A stretch of 64,000 nt of DNA from Saccopteryx bilineata (GCF_036850765.1 NC_089490.1:279324482-279388481); one strand, 5' to 3'; positions 24,150 through 34,793 are shown, counted from the first letter of the stretch. Made by a program: numbers and translations. Notes: a model not told the origin generated them from the sequence alone.

Positions 24150-25060
24150 TAAAATAAGTAAAGTTGAAGGAATTAGGCAAAGAAAAAAGGAAGACTCAAG
24201 GGCACAGGCGACAGTGTGGTGACTGCAGAGGGAAGGAGACGTGGGGGAGGTGAGGAGGGTGAAGGGGAGATGTGGGGGAGGTGAGAGAGGGTGAAGGGGG
24301 AGATGTGGGGGAGGTGAGGAGAGTAAAGGGGGAGATGTGGGGGAGGTGAGAGGGTGAAGGGGGAGACGTGGGGGAGGCGAGAGGGTGAAGGGGGAGACGT
24401 GGGGGAGGCGAGAGGGTGAAGGGGGAGACGTGGGGGAGGCGAGAGGGTGAAGGGGGAGACGTGGGGGAGGCGAGAGAGGGTGAAGGGGGAGACGTGGGGG
24501 AGGCGAGAGGGTGAAGGGGGAGACGTGGGGGAGGCGAGAGGGTGAAGGGGGAGACGTGGGGGAGGCGAGAGGGTGAAGGGGGAGACGTGGGGGAGGCGAG
24601 AGGGTGAAGGGGGAGGTGTGGGGGAGGCGAGAGAGGGTGAAGGGGGAGACGTGGGGGAGGTGAGAGAGGGTGAAGGGGGAGACGTGGGGGAGGCGAGAGG
24701 GTGAAGGGGGAGACGTGGGGGAGGTGAGAGAGGGTGAAGGGGGAGACGTGGGGGAGGTGAGAGAGGGTGAAGGGGGAGACGTGGGGGAGGTGAGAGGGTG
24801 AAGGGGGAGACGTGGGGGAGGTGAGAGAGGGTGAAGGGGGAGACGTGGGGGAGGTGAGAGGGTGAAGGGGGAGACGTGGGGGAGGTGAGAGAGGGTGAGG
24901 GGGATAAATGGTGGTGGACGGGACTTGACTTGGGGTGGTGAACACACAATACCATGTACAGATGGTGTATTATAGGATTGTACAACTGAAACCTATGTAA
25001 TTTTATTAACCAATGTCACCCCAATACATTCAATTAAAAAGGATAAAAAAACAAGTAATG
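24150..25060 (+). repeat. L1 3' untranslated fragment with expanded minisatellite
   Basis: The left part has 'aggaattaggcaaagaaaaa' and 'ggcgacagtgtggtgactgc'. The right part has 'acttggggtggtgaacacac', 'gtacaactgaaacctatg', 'ttaaccaatgtcacccca' and 'attcaattaaaaagg' with an A-rich tail. I recognise these as the 3' end of a laurasiatherian/bat L1. The G-rich tract normally found there has grown into the tandem array at 24239-24905. No ORF2 sequence is present. Confidence 0.75.
24239..24905 (+). repeat. 31/33-bp G-rich minisatellite, 21 copies
   Basis: The array repeats a unit of the form GTGGGGGAGGCGAGAGG plus GTGAAGGGGGAGAC. I count 21 occurrences of GTGGGGGAGG. Units are 31 bp, or 33 bp when an extra AG is present, and two further variants (gaggtg against gaggcg, atgtg against acgtg) are interspersed. 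Three overlapping proline/serine-rich minus-strand open frames across it are artefacts of the repeat period, not genes. Every unit has several runs of five Gs. Confidence 0.95.
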
Positions 25061-26555
25061 TTGAGCTAAATTTTGGAGGGATTATAGATTTTGCCAAATG
25101 GACCTTGAGGAGCCATTCTAGGAAGAAAGGGTAACAGATAAATCAGTTCCAGCCAACAAGCCACCACTCTTTACTGGGCACCTACTGTGTTCCACACTCA
25201 ATGCCAAGTCATGGGATAAAATGAGAAACCCTGGCCCTTGACCTCAGGAGCTCATGGTCCAACAAGGAAAGCAGACATCCATTCGGTGTGCCTAAAATGG
25301 ATATAATTAGCACAAAATTAGCAGTCTGAAGAATTTGGGCACCAATGTCCCTTGGAAATGATCGCCTAGATATGACTAGAAAACAAGCACAGGCAGAGAT
25401 GTATGAAAGTTTTACTATTTATTTATTTCAGTAAAATCTTTGCTTAAGATGTCATTCTGTAAACTTGGACATCAATTATTTTCCTTAACATTTTCTGCAG
25501 TGGGTCCTGGGTTGTGACTTAAGACACAGGAACACAAAGTGCAATAAATGGGTTCTTAGCAAGAAAGCATTTTCATGGGAATTCAGTGGAAGGTACCTTC
25601 AGATTTGAAGGGTAAGACTTAAACCACACCCACAGGCCCATGGTCAGATCCAGGTAATCAGCTCGTATAAAGACCAACCAAGCACACCCATGCAGAGGTG
25701 GGTTCTCTGCTCCACTATTGGCATTGACAGAGGACAGGACCCTGGCAGGCGAGGCAGCACTGTGTGGCAAATACCAATTCCGGCACATGTTTCTCCATAT
25801 TGACTAAGCCTGGCCTGCTAAGCAGCCCCGTGTGTTTACTAAAACCACAGTGGGCTCATGTTTCACCAGGGTAAATTTTGTTGCTACTATTTTAGCAAAC
25901 AGCATTACCTGTGCTAAGCCCTCTTTGACATCTACCTGTGGACCTCAGGTGGCTGTTCTGAATGCCAGGTAGGGTATCACCTGTCATTGTCCTTCTGCTG
26001 CTACAGCTCTGCAGGAATGGGCAGGTGGACATTGGTGACACCTGGGCAATAACAAAAGGACACCAAAGCAAGGCTCCACCACCTGCCTGGTGAATTCAAG
26101 TTATTCGAGAGGCATGTTCATTGCCATCTTTTTCTGACATCTTACCCTGAGGGCAGAGCCAAGGATGACAGCCCTGGCCTCACAAGCTAATGGGGTTTGC
26201 TGAGCTGGATTTCCAAGCTGCTTGGACTAGTGACTTTGTTTTATTCTCCACCTCTCCCCTTCTTGCACTGGAATGTTTATAATGTTATCTCATGCCTCTC
26301 CCCCCACTGCATGATGGGAGCAGAGAGAATGTTTTGTTAGTCCCATAGGTCCACTGGTGGAGAAGAATCGCCCCTAGGAGCTGCACTTCATGGAAAACTC
26401 GTCAACACTTGATTTAGACTATGCTGATTTCGGACTTTTGAGCAGAAGAGATTTAAGACTTTGAGTTGATACTGTAATGAAATGAGACCTTTGGAGGACA
26501 CAGGATGAGATGAACTATGTGAGATGGATGTGAATTTTAGGAGGTGAGGGCAGAC

Positions 26556-27121
26556 TGTGGGAGGCTAAACAGTGGTCCCAAAGACATCTAAATCCTAATC
26601 CCTGAAACCACGAATAGTTTACCCTATGTAAGAAAGGGACTTCGCAGGTAGAATTTAGGATATGGGCTCCAAAATAGAAACGTTTTCCTGAATGATCTCT
26701 GTGGCTCCAATTAACCACATGAGTTAAAAGCAGAGAACATTCTCTGGCTCCAGTCAGCGAGATGCCTTAGGAAGAGAAGGCAGAGAGAGCCCCAGTAGGA
26801 GGACTGGTCTTTCAACGGCCAGTGCTGCCATAAAAGGGGCCTTGTGCAGAGATGGGAGAGAGGCTGCGAGCTCTTGGCTGACTGGCAGCAAGGAAGCAGA
26901 GACCTCAGTCCTACAGCTATAAGGAACTGGATTCTGGTCACAATCCGAAGAAGCCTGGAAGCAGATTCTCCCAAGAGCCATTAGTAAGAAATGCAACCCC
27001 ACTGACACCTTGATTTTAAACTGATTTGTAACGGACAGAAACAGTAGGACAATAAATTGGTTTGGTTTTACCTCAGGAAGTTTGTGGTAATTTGTGCCAA
27101 TAGCAATAGGAAACAAACACA
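26556..27121 (+). mobile_element. MaLR LTR (MLT1-like), solo
   Basis: It starts TGTGGGAGGCTAAACAGTGG, has 'aatcctaatccctgaaacc', 'gggacttcgcaggtagaattta', 'gacaccttgattttaaac' and 'tttgtggtaatttgtgcc', and ends 'gcaataggaaacaaacaca', as MLT1 LTRs do. No matching 5-bp flanks were found. It is old and non-coding. Confidence 0.85.
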
Positions 27122-28807
27122 AAGCTTGTTTTTCTCAATACTACCCCTAAATCCTTCACAAGCCACCCCTTCCCTGGAAAACCGCTTACAACAGTGGGTA
27201 CATGCAAGTCTTAAGAAGATATTTCTAGATGATCAAATAATTGTATTACCTTTGCTCAAGACCAAACTGGCACTTCTATAAGACAATTAAAATTCTTCCT
27301 CGGGCACGTTTGTAGAGGAGGGGTGGCTTGTAAAGCATCTGCCCTCCACTACTGCATGGTCAGGCCGCCACTCAGGGTAGCTCAGGGCATTCCCTCTGGA
27401 TAAGGAGCAGGGGTGTGATGTGGTGATGCACTTGGGGGGAAAAAGTCTATTGCTTCATTTTAGCCTACTGATTTAAGCCCGTGAATGCCACCAAATCTGT
27501 GGCCATCAGCGTGGTCTAGATTGCTCTCCTGCCTGGTTGACATTGGATCCTTCTGCCATTCCTCCGTAGGCAGAAGAGGATCGTGAAAACCTCAGCCTCC
27601 ATGGCTTCCAGTGAGCAGAAAGTGCAGTGGTTGGTAGTTCGTAACATGGGAGAGGAGGGCACCGGGTATAAGGCAGAGAAATGAGGCAGCACCCTAGCTC
27701 AGCTGGAGTGAAGTCAGCATTACAGCCTCATTACTCTCAGTGAGTTTCCAGACCATCATCACTCACAAGGACCCAGTGCTGTGACCAGTATTAGGATGAG
27801 CTACACCTCTGTAAACTTTTATTGGCTACCAGTAAGGAAAGGCTGAATTTACTTGGAAAGCTCTTGACTTCGCTCTCTACATCTGTGTGTTTAAAACTGG
27901 TCTTTCATTACAGCCAGTCAGGGCAATTTCCAGAGGAATGTATTTCTCCTTCCTCTTTTCTTTTTAAGATTAGCACAGTCCTGCAGCTTGAATTCCTGCT
28001 GTGCACCTCACTGTCTCCTCCCAAGGAAAGTAATTTCTTTATAAGTTAGGACAGTGATGGCTTGGTAATTACTTTGCTGAGCTGCAGGGACAGAATGCTT
28101 CAGTGGCCCAAAGACCAAGTAGGTAGCAAGGCTGGCAGTGAATACTGCGTCCGTGCTATCCTCCAATCAGTAGGCCCTGAGCTGACACCCTGCCCATACT
28201 CATGAATGTAAACCAGCAGAGAGAGATGGAGGAAATCCTCCTCCATTGACTAGTCAATACTGGCCCTGTGTAGCCCAGCGTAGGTCAGTGCCTTCTAAAG
28301 TTAGCTCTGCATCAGGGCACACTGCTGCAGAGAAGCCCAGACTGGAACCAGAAATACCTGCGTTAAAGACACCCTCTCACTGTCAAGTACACCCCAGGTT
28401 TTAGCTACAGGATTCCAATTAAAATTGATGGATCCCACAGAGTTAACCGCTCTATGAAATGTCTGCTCAAAGTTTCCTATTGGGCTAAATCAGAAGACTA
28501 TCACAGAGAAGAGTGAATGCTGTGTGGCTAACACGGTTAACTGTGAACTTAATTGTGCCGGTGGCTCTTTGTGCTCCGTGACCATCCACAGCTGTCGTTT
28601 CCTAATTTGCACTTGGGGAGTGAGCTGTACTCACAGCGCCTCGAGTTACCAGACCATATCTCAGGCTTGGAGCAGTGCCACGTGGCCCAGTTGCCTGCCC
28701 GCTGTCCACCTATACCCCGTCTTCCACTAACGTCTAAAATATTTCACTCTGGCACATTGGTGATGGGCTCTTCTTTCTCCTGTGCTGACTCAGAATGGGG
28801 GTGCAGC

Positions 28808-28995
28808 CCTGGCCGAGTAGCTCAGTTGAATAGTGTCATCCAGATACACCAACGTTGAGGGTTTGATCCCTGGTCAAGGATCAAACGCACATACAATAAT
28901 CAACCAATGAATGCATAAAGAAGTGCAACAACAAATTGATGTTACCCTTCTCTCTGTCTCTCTCTCCAAATCAATCTATTGATTAAAAAAAGTCA
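28808..28995 (+). repeat. VES-type SINE
   Basis: It begins CTGGCCGAGTAGCTCAGTTG with box-B-like GGTTTGATCCC, then 'atacaataatcaaccaatga' and a TCTC-rich 3' part with an A-rich end. This is the layout of the bat VES family. It is flanked by the 9-bp duplication GGGTGCAGC (28799-28807, 28996-29004). Confidence 0.88.
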
Positions 28996-29206
28996 GGGTG
29001 CAGCTCATGTTAAAAGCCTCCACATCCAACCTGCTACCGCTGCTCAGCAAGCGGGTTTCCTGTCAAGTCTACCCACTGCCACGACCGCGCAAGCATTTTC
29101 CTAGAACAAATGCAGTTGCCAGCTGTGGCCCCATTACAAATGTAACAGCAGCAAAAAGAAAAGGTCGTGGGTCAAAATGAAAATTAAGTTTAAAAAAATA
29201 AATTAG

Positions 29207-29578
29207 GTCCTGGCTGGTTGGCTCAGCGGTGGAGCGTCGGCCTGGCGTGTGGAGGTCCCGGGTTCGATTCCCGGCCAGGGCACACAGGAGAGGCGCCCAT
29301 CTGCTTCTCCACCCCTCCCCCTCTCCTTCCTCTCTGTCTCTCTCTTCCCCTCCCACAGCCGAGGCTCCATTGGAGCAAGGGATAGCCCGGGTGCTGGGGA
29401 TGGCTCCTTGGCCTCTGCCCCAGGCGCTAGAATGGCTCTGGTCACAACAGAGCGACGCCCTGGATGGGTAGAGCATCGCCCCCTGGTGGGCATGCCAGCT
29501 GGATCCCGGTTGGGTGCATGCGGGAGTCTGTCTGACTGCCTCCCCATTTCCAGCTTCAGAAAAATACAAAAAAAAAAA
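29207..29578 (+). repeat. Long tRNA-derived SINE (Rhin-1-like), full length
   Basis: The head CCTGGCTGGTTGGCTCAG and box B GGTTCGATTCCC are intact, the body is complete and an A tail ends near 29578. It is very similar to the copies at 21510 and 53521. The flanking duplication could not be fixed because both flanks are A/T rich. The open frames on both strands are SINE shadows. Confidence 0.93.
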
Positions 29579-29639
29579 ATTAAAACCAGTGTTTTCTTCC
29601 TTCTTGGCTAAACCAAATAATTTCTTATCCACCAGCTAA

Positions 29640-31250
29640 AAGTTAATGTACATATAAAATACATATAATAAATCATATGCTAGGAAACACTGCAAAATAG
29701 AAATGCAATATTCACGTCACCAAGCAGGCAGCTTCCAGGAAAACAAGCATTGTGGCTAAATAAAAAATGAGTAACACCGAGGCCATGTATTTTGAGTCCT
29801 CTGTCTTCTAAGAAATAGGAGAACAAAGCTGACTATTCAAGGGATTATAGGTAATTGGCTACTGTCTTTGAAATGCCTGATTGTGGGTTTGAAAAATTTC
29901 AAGATTTGGCCTTATGTTCTGGATTATTAATAGCTATTATTAAAACAACTCTTCTGACTCTCATTTCAATTCCTCACCTAATTCCCCGCATGCAGTCATG
30001 TAATCTTCCAATTTATTTACTTGCAGAAACTTTTAACAAATCACACTTCAAAGACTTATTAAAGGTGGGAATCAGTGTGACTGTTAAAAGCTCACTTATC
30101 TAGGTGATGAGTTTCCTCCAGGGGCATTTCTTGTTTTCATGCTTGCTTTCATCACCGATGAACAATCCAGGACGTATCTTCAGAGGAAAGAACTGCACTG
30201 GCGCTGCTGTGCTGTATCTCCTTTCTCCTTCTACCCTGTTGTGCTCTGTGCAATCCTCCAGGCCTTCCCAGATGGTTTTATGGGGTAGTCACTGTCATAC
30301 TGATGCCGTCAACATTTCTCTACACTGACCCGTCATGAACCTTGCCCAGCAGGGAAGGGTTAAGTGACTTAGAACAGGCAGCCTAGCCTCCTGTAGCTGA
30401 GTTGTCACTCTGATGCTCCAGGCTGGCTGCCTGCTGGTATCCATAGCTCCCGGCCATTTATTTTATTTTTTATGTCTTACATTTTTTCCTTGGAAAAATG
30501 TTTCCTTAAATTTGTGGCACAAATTCTGATAAATGTGGTCCCCGGATCAAAATAGCTTGAGACGCATGTCCAAATAGGAAGGAAATGATTAAAAATAAAA
30601 ACCACATTTCCTTTCATCTCTTAGATTACCTATCTCTCCTCTCTTCTCTCTCTTAAATTTAGAAGTTTTGATGACTCACTTAGTAGTCTTTTTTGGGGGC
30701 AGACTGGGGGCAAAGAAAATTAGACTTCAGTTAATTTGGCCAGAGATTACTGTATAGTTCTGGCTAGGTGACACAGACAAAGCCAATCTTTGGCCAAGAA
30801 AGATGAATTAAAACTGGGAGGGTGCCTGTAGGATGCGAATGTCTAGGGTAGGGGTGGTGGGCGGTGGGAGGAAGGAGAAGAAACTAGAACACAAATATAC
30901 TTTGTGTAAGAAAAAAACATATACAGAAAACTAAGATTGTTGGCCTTTTTACTTTTCTGAAAGAAAGTATATATTTAATCTTAATTATTAAAATATTTTT
31001 ACATTTTTTAGAAGAAATTTCTGACATTAAAAGAAAGCAGGAGTTGGCTTCTGTAAGAGAAGTGCTCATGTTGTATTTTAAGTTTCTGTATTGGTCTTAA
31101 TCACAATTTTGGCATAATGTTGGAAAAACCAGTATTGGAGCGGATCTAGGAGTCTTCTGTCTGTTTTAATCGAGGAGTCCGCTATAGCACTTGCACAGAT
31201 TAACTGTCTGCCTCCATTACTGTCCTGACTGAACTTTTTCTTCTTCAAGT
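29640..31250. other. Intronic stretch without recognised element
   Basis: AT-rich, with no convincing repeat family and no coding signal. A homopolymer-rich part lies near 30460-30490, and a G-rich stretch at 30850-30880. Confidence 0.5.
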
Positions 31251-31586
31251 GGTGGGGAGACTTTGAAAGACGGCCTCCCAAGATTCCCGACCTCTGGCGG
31301 TTTAATCAATGCAGGCACTGCTGTGAAGGGGCTTTGCAGAAGAAATTGAGGTTAGTAATCAACTGGCCTTGAGATAGGAAGGTGACCCTGGACTAGCCTG
31401 CTGGGCTAAATGCAGAAGAGTCAGTCTGAGATGTGGCTGAAGAGGAAGAGGCCTGGCATTGCTGCTTTTCAGGAAGGTTGGCAGGATCCAGAGCATGTGG
31501 CAGCCTCCATTTATAAGGGCAATGCCTAGCCAAGAGTCAGCAAGGTGATGAAGCAAATGCTGGAAACAGAATTCGGCTAATGACCT

Positions 31587-32279
31587 TGTAAGGCCAGTAG
31601 CCACAGCCACCATCACAGTTGCCTGGCCCGTGCAGGTTCTCATTAGATTCAGACAGACGGTAATGAAACAACGGAGCCAAGAACTGGTGGGCCATTACCT
31701 TTAATCCTAGCTTGCACCCGGCGGGCAAGTAAAAACACACACTGGGCTCCAAAACCCACTCATTCAGTGCTCACAAAGCTACTGACTTATCCGAGTTTCC
31801 TAGAATCAAAGGTTTCTAGCTCACTAGCCTCATTATCCTTTGTTCCCCATCTCCTTCTCTCTGCACAAACTCTACACTAACTGGCTTCTCTTTCAGCATT
31901 CTGCCATCTTGACTGCCTCTCCTTGCCTCCACCAGGCCTTTATCTGCTCTCCTCTCTAATGCTAATCTCAGGAACCAAGAGAGAGCAAGTTCCCGGTCTG
32001 CCCCACTTTATAGTGTAGAAATCCAAACCTTTAATCCAATATACAAACAAGAAAGTCTCTGATACAAAGTCACTTATCAGAGGCATAATGGGATTCCTCA
32101 TAAGAGTGCACCACCCCACATCATGTAACAGTCAAGGGTGTGGGGAAAAACTTAGTTTTAAAACTATGCCGTAGGCTATAATGACTTTGCCAGTTTACAG
32201 CTTGTCTCCCACACACAATACAAACTATAAGTGAGCAAACATATATATATATCATATTTATAAACTTACTTGACCAACA
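31587..32279 (-). repeat. 3' LTR of the compact element
   Basis: This 693-bp LTR has TATAAAG at 32012-32006 (minus). The ATTAAA signal lies upstream of the TTGGCTCCG block near the CA end. It is slightly longer than its partner because of an extended TA-rich run near 32243-32254. It differs from the 5' LTR by scattered substitutions and a few small indels, so the insertion is not brand new. Confidence 0.93.
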
Positions 32280-32293
32280 TTCCACTCCTTTTG
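32280..32293 (-). promoter_or_regulatory. Polypurine tract next to the 3' LTR
   Basis: On the minus strand the 14 bases immediately before the 3' LTR read CAAAAGGAGTGGAA, almost all purines. This is where plus-strand priming occurs in LTR retroelements. Position and composition support the assigned orientation. Confidence 0.75.
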
Positions 32294-32622
32294 CTCGCTT
32301 CACAATCTAAAGCACAGATATTCCCGCACAAGGAAATTAGGCACATTACACAAATTACAACAACATGACAAATCATAAATTTCAGCAATTACAAAGGTAC
32401 ATTTCACCAGTCTCTGAGCACTTTGCCAAAAGTGCAAAATGTCCTCGGCCTTCTTTCTAGCCATGGGAAAAGCTTCCCAGTACAGGGGGAGGACCTCTAA
32501 TAAAGCTGCCCCTCACCCCCATTAGGGTATTTTACATTGTCCAAAATCCATAAGTCCATCCAACAAAGGAGCCAATGACCACTCCAGTCATAGTCCAGGA
32601 GATCAGTCCAAGCACATGGGCC

Positions 32623-33312
32623 TTAGCCACCCCCTTCATCCCTGCCATCCTGGCAGGTCTTACACTGTCCCAAAGAGGAGCACGTGGCAATGGCAGTTAG
32701 CATTTCCATCTCTGTTCTGGAGAACATGATGGCATTCACCCCTATGTCCCCAAATTGCAGATCTACCAGGGCTGTAGAAGGTACTTTTTGCTGCTGGGCT
32801 CTCACCTTCTGGACACTGCGGATTGCAACTTCAGCCTGATTCTCCTCATCCTCCAAAGAGGAACTGAAAACACCAGCTCGCGCTGCTGGGCTTGAGCTCT
32901 GGGCTGCTGCCGCCTTCTGTTCTGCAGGCCTTGCAGCTCCAGCTCCGGCCTCAGGCCCCGCCTCCTGCCACTGCTGGCTCTCCACAACATCCAGGGCAAT
33001 CTGCAACTCATGAACCTGTGATTCCTCCTCCAGCAGCTGCTGTATTTCCAAGAGAATCTCATGAACCAGGTCGGCCTCCTTTTCCGGTGCTTGCTCCAGC
33101 TCCAGGGTCGGCATCTCTCTCTCCCACACTTGCTTCAGCTCCTTCTACTGCTTGGTTTGCAGGTTCCGGGCAGCCTCTTCCACAGGGCTCTTGATTTCCT
33201 CACGCATGGCTGTAAATGTCAGCCAGCCTATGGTCCCCAAAAGGACAGCCATGGGGAACCATAACAGCAGCCAGTCCTCTACTCCACTGCTCAAAGGTGG
33301 TGGTGGGTCCAT
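32623..33312 (-). pseudogene. Internal ORF of the LTR element: predicted membrane-anchored coiled-coil protein, one in-frame stop
   Basis: The frame opens at ATG 33312, only 31 nt after the 5' LTR, and ends at a stop at 32625-32623 (230 codons counting the stop). It is interrupted once, by TAG at 33147-33145 (codon 56). Residues about 12-34 are a hydrophobic, tryptophan-rich membrane segment. About 40-110 are rich in Glu, Gln and Leu with heptad-like spacing (coiled coil). About 110-140 are Ala/Gly/Pro/Gln-rich. The tail carries Cys at 211, 217 and 220 (C-x5-C-x2-C). I recognise no capsid, zinc-knuckle, protease, polymerase or fusion-peptide signature. The segment is clearly more GC-rich than the LTRs, which could mean a captured cellular sequence. 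Function unknown. Confidence 0.7.
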
Positions 33313-33343
33313 ACCAAATTCCGAATACTACTGACTACGCAAA

Positions 33344-34028
33344 TGTAAAGCCAGTAGCCACAGCTACCATCACAGCCGCCTGGCCCGTGCAGGTTCTCAT
33401 TAGATTCTAACAGTAATGAAACAACGGAGCCAAGAACTGGTGGGCCATTACCTTTAATCCTAGCTTGCACCTGGTGGGCAAGTAAAAACACACACTGGGT
33501 TCCAAAACTCACTCATTCAGTGCTCACAAAGCTACTGACTTATCCGAGTTTCCTAGAATCAAAGGTTTCTAGCTCACTAGCCTCATTCACCTCTGTTCCC
33601 CATCTCCTTCTCCCTGCACAAACACTGCACTAACTGGCTTCTCTTTCAGCATTCTGCCATCTTGGCTGCCACTCCTTGCCTCCACGTGGCCTTTATCTAC
33701 CCTCCTCTCTAATGCTAATCTCAGGAACCAAGAGAGAGCAAGCTCCCGGTTTGCCCCACTTTATAGTGTAGAAATCCAAACCTTTAATCCAATATACAAA
33801 CAAGGAAGTCTTTGATACAAAGTCACTTATCTGAGGCATAATGGGATTTCTTATGAGAGTGCACCACCTCATATCATGTAACAGTCAAGGGTGTGGGGAA
33901 AAGCTTAATTCTAAAACTATGCCTTAGGCTATAATGACTTTGCCAGTTTACAGCCTGTCTCCCACATACAATGCAAACTATAAGCGAGCAAACACATATA
34001 TCATATTTACAAACTTACTTGACCAACA
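33344..34028 (-). repeat. 5' LTR of the compact element
   Basis: This 685-bp LTR, read on the minus strand, begins TGTTGGTCAAGTAAG and ends TACA. The TATA box TATAAAG lies at 33765-33759 and the ATTAAA poly(A) signal at 33458-33453, giving the expected U3-R-U5 order. No convincing TGG-initial primer-binding site directly follows it. The nearest candidate is a TTTGGTATGG stretch that overlaps the start of the ORF. Confidence 0.93.
33759..33765 (-). promoter_or_regulatory. TATA box of the 5' LTR
   Basis: On the minus strand, TATAAAG stands in a CACTATAAAGTGGGGCA context, conserved in the second LTR (32012-32006) and in the solo LTR. Its place within the LTR fits a promoter driving the internal frame. 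Confidence 0.65.
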
Positions 34029-34150
34029 GACCTGAATGAGCTAGGACACAGATTCTTCCCAGAGCTTCCTGATAAAAGTCTGTCGGCAGGTGCCTTCAGT
34101 TTGGACATCTGAGACCTCAAGCTGAAAAACCAGCCCAGCCTCCCGGACAG

Positions 34151-34533
34151 TTTTTTTTTGTGTGTGTGTGTGTGTGTGACAGAGACAGAGAGAAGGACAG
34201 AGAGAGAGAGACAGATAGGGACAGACAGGCAGGAAAGGAGAGAGATGAAACACATCAATTCTTTGTTGTGGCACCTTAGTTGTTCATTGATTTCTTTCCC
34301 ATATGTGCTTGACTTGGGGGCTACAGCAGACCAGGTGACCCCTTGCTCAAGTCAGTGACCTTGGGCTCAAGCCAGTGACCATGGGGTCATGTCTAAGATC
34401 CCATGCTCAAGCCGGTGAGCCTGCACTCAAGCCAGATGATCACAGGCTAAGCTAGCGACCTTGGCGTTTTGAACCTGGGTCCTCCGCATCCCAGTCTGAT
34501 GCTCTATCAACTGTGACACCTCCTGGTCAGGGC
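34151..34533 (-). repeat. Second tRNA-derived SINE family, reverse, with (GT)n in its tail
   Basis: On the minus strand it starts CCTGACCAGGAGGTGTCACAG, carries box-B-like GGTTCAAAACG, several 'agcttgag'-type tandem modules (plus strand: 'cttgggctcaagccagtgacc'), then 'caatgaacaactaaggtg' and a 'ctgtccctatctgtctctc' region. The plus-strand GT tract at 34159-34178 is its microsatellite tail. It is nested in the MLT1 remnant. Confidence 0.88.
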
Positions 34534-34793
34534 CCCTTGGACTTCTGACATACACCATCCTGAGATATGGAGTTCTGTTTGAACCTACTAAGTTTGTGGT
34601 GATTTGTGATAGCAGCAGTGGAAAACAACTATGGTCACACATCCACATAAGACAGGAAAGAAACCTACCATATTTTTCATAAAAGTGCATGTTAACATTT
34701 CTGATAAAGTAGTTCAAAAGTTTTAGATAAACTTTCTGCATCTTCAGATGGAGGCATTTTAGATGCTTTGAATGATAAGATGCTGTCCTTGGA

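Larger units (their letters stand above)
31587..34028 (-). mobile_element. Compact complete LTR retroelement (LTR-single ORF-LTR)
   Basis: On the minus strand the 5' LTR is 33344-34028 (685 bp), the internal part 32280-33343 (1,064 bp) and the 3' LTR 31587-32279 (693 bp). Both LTRs start TG and end CA. The flanks are a perfect 5-bp duplication GACCT (31582-31586, 34029-34033). A purine-rich tract precedes the 3' LTR. No reverse transcriptase, protease, integrase or envelope motifs can be found, and the only long frame is 33312-32623. So it is a non-autonomous element mobilised in trans, or a provirus with a very large internal deletion. The 5-bp duplication fits ERV-L/MaLR-like or some class I elements. 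The family is not one I can name. Confidence 0.92.
31251..34629 (+). mobile_element. MaLR LTR (MLT1-like) split by younger insertions
   Basis: The pieces at 31251-31586 ('ctcccaagattcccgacctctgg', 'ggctttgcagaagaaattgagg'), 34034-34150 and 34534-34629 ('gacttctgacatacacc', 'actaagtttgtggtgatttg') follow MLT1 order. They are separated by the LTR element 31587-34028 and a SINE at 34151-34533. This gives a relative age order: MLT1 first, then the two younger insertions. Confidence 0.8.

Noticed and set aside
24239..24905. Regular repeats of about 31 bp suggesting a CRISPR array
   Set aside because: The repeats are contiguous without spacers, and the context is a mammalian intron.
24138..24985. 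Three overlapping proline/serine/leucine-rich open frames of about 250-270 codons on the minus strand
   Set aside because: They are the three readings of a 31/33-bp minisatellite without stops. The period, not selection, keeps them open, and no start or splice context exists.
32892..33194. Plus-strand proline/alanine-rich frame of 100 codons inside the LTR element
   Set aside because: It is the complement of the GC-rich minus-strand ORF and lacks promoter or orientation support.
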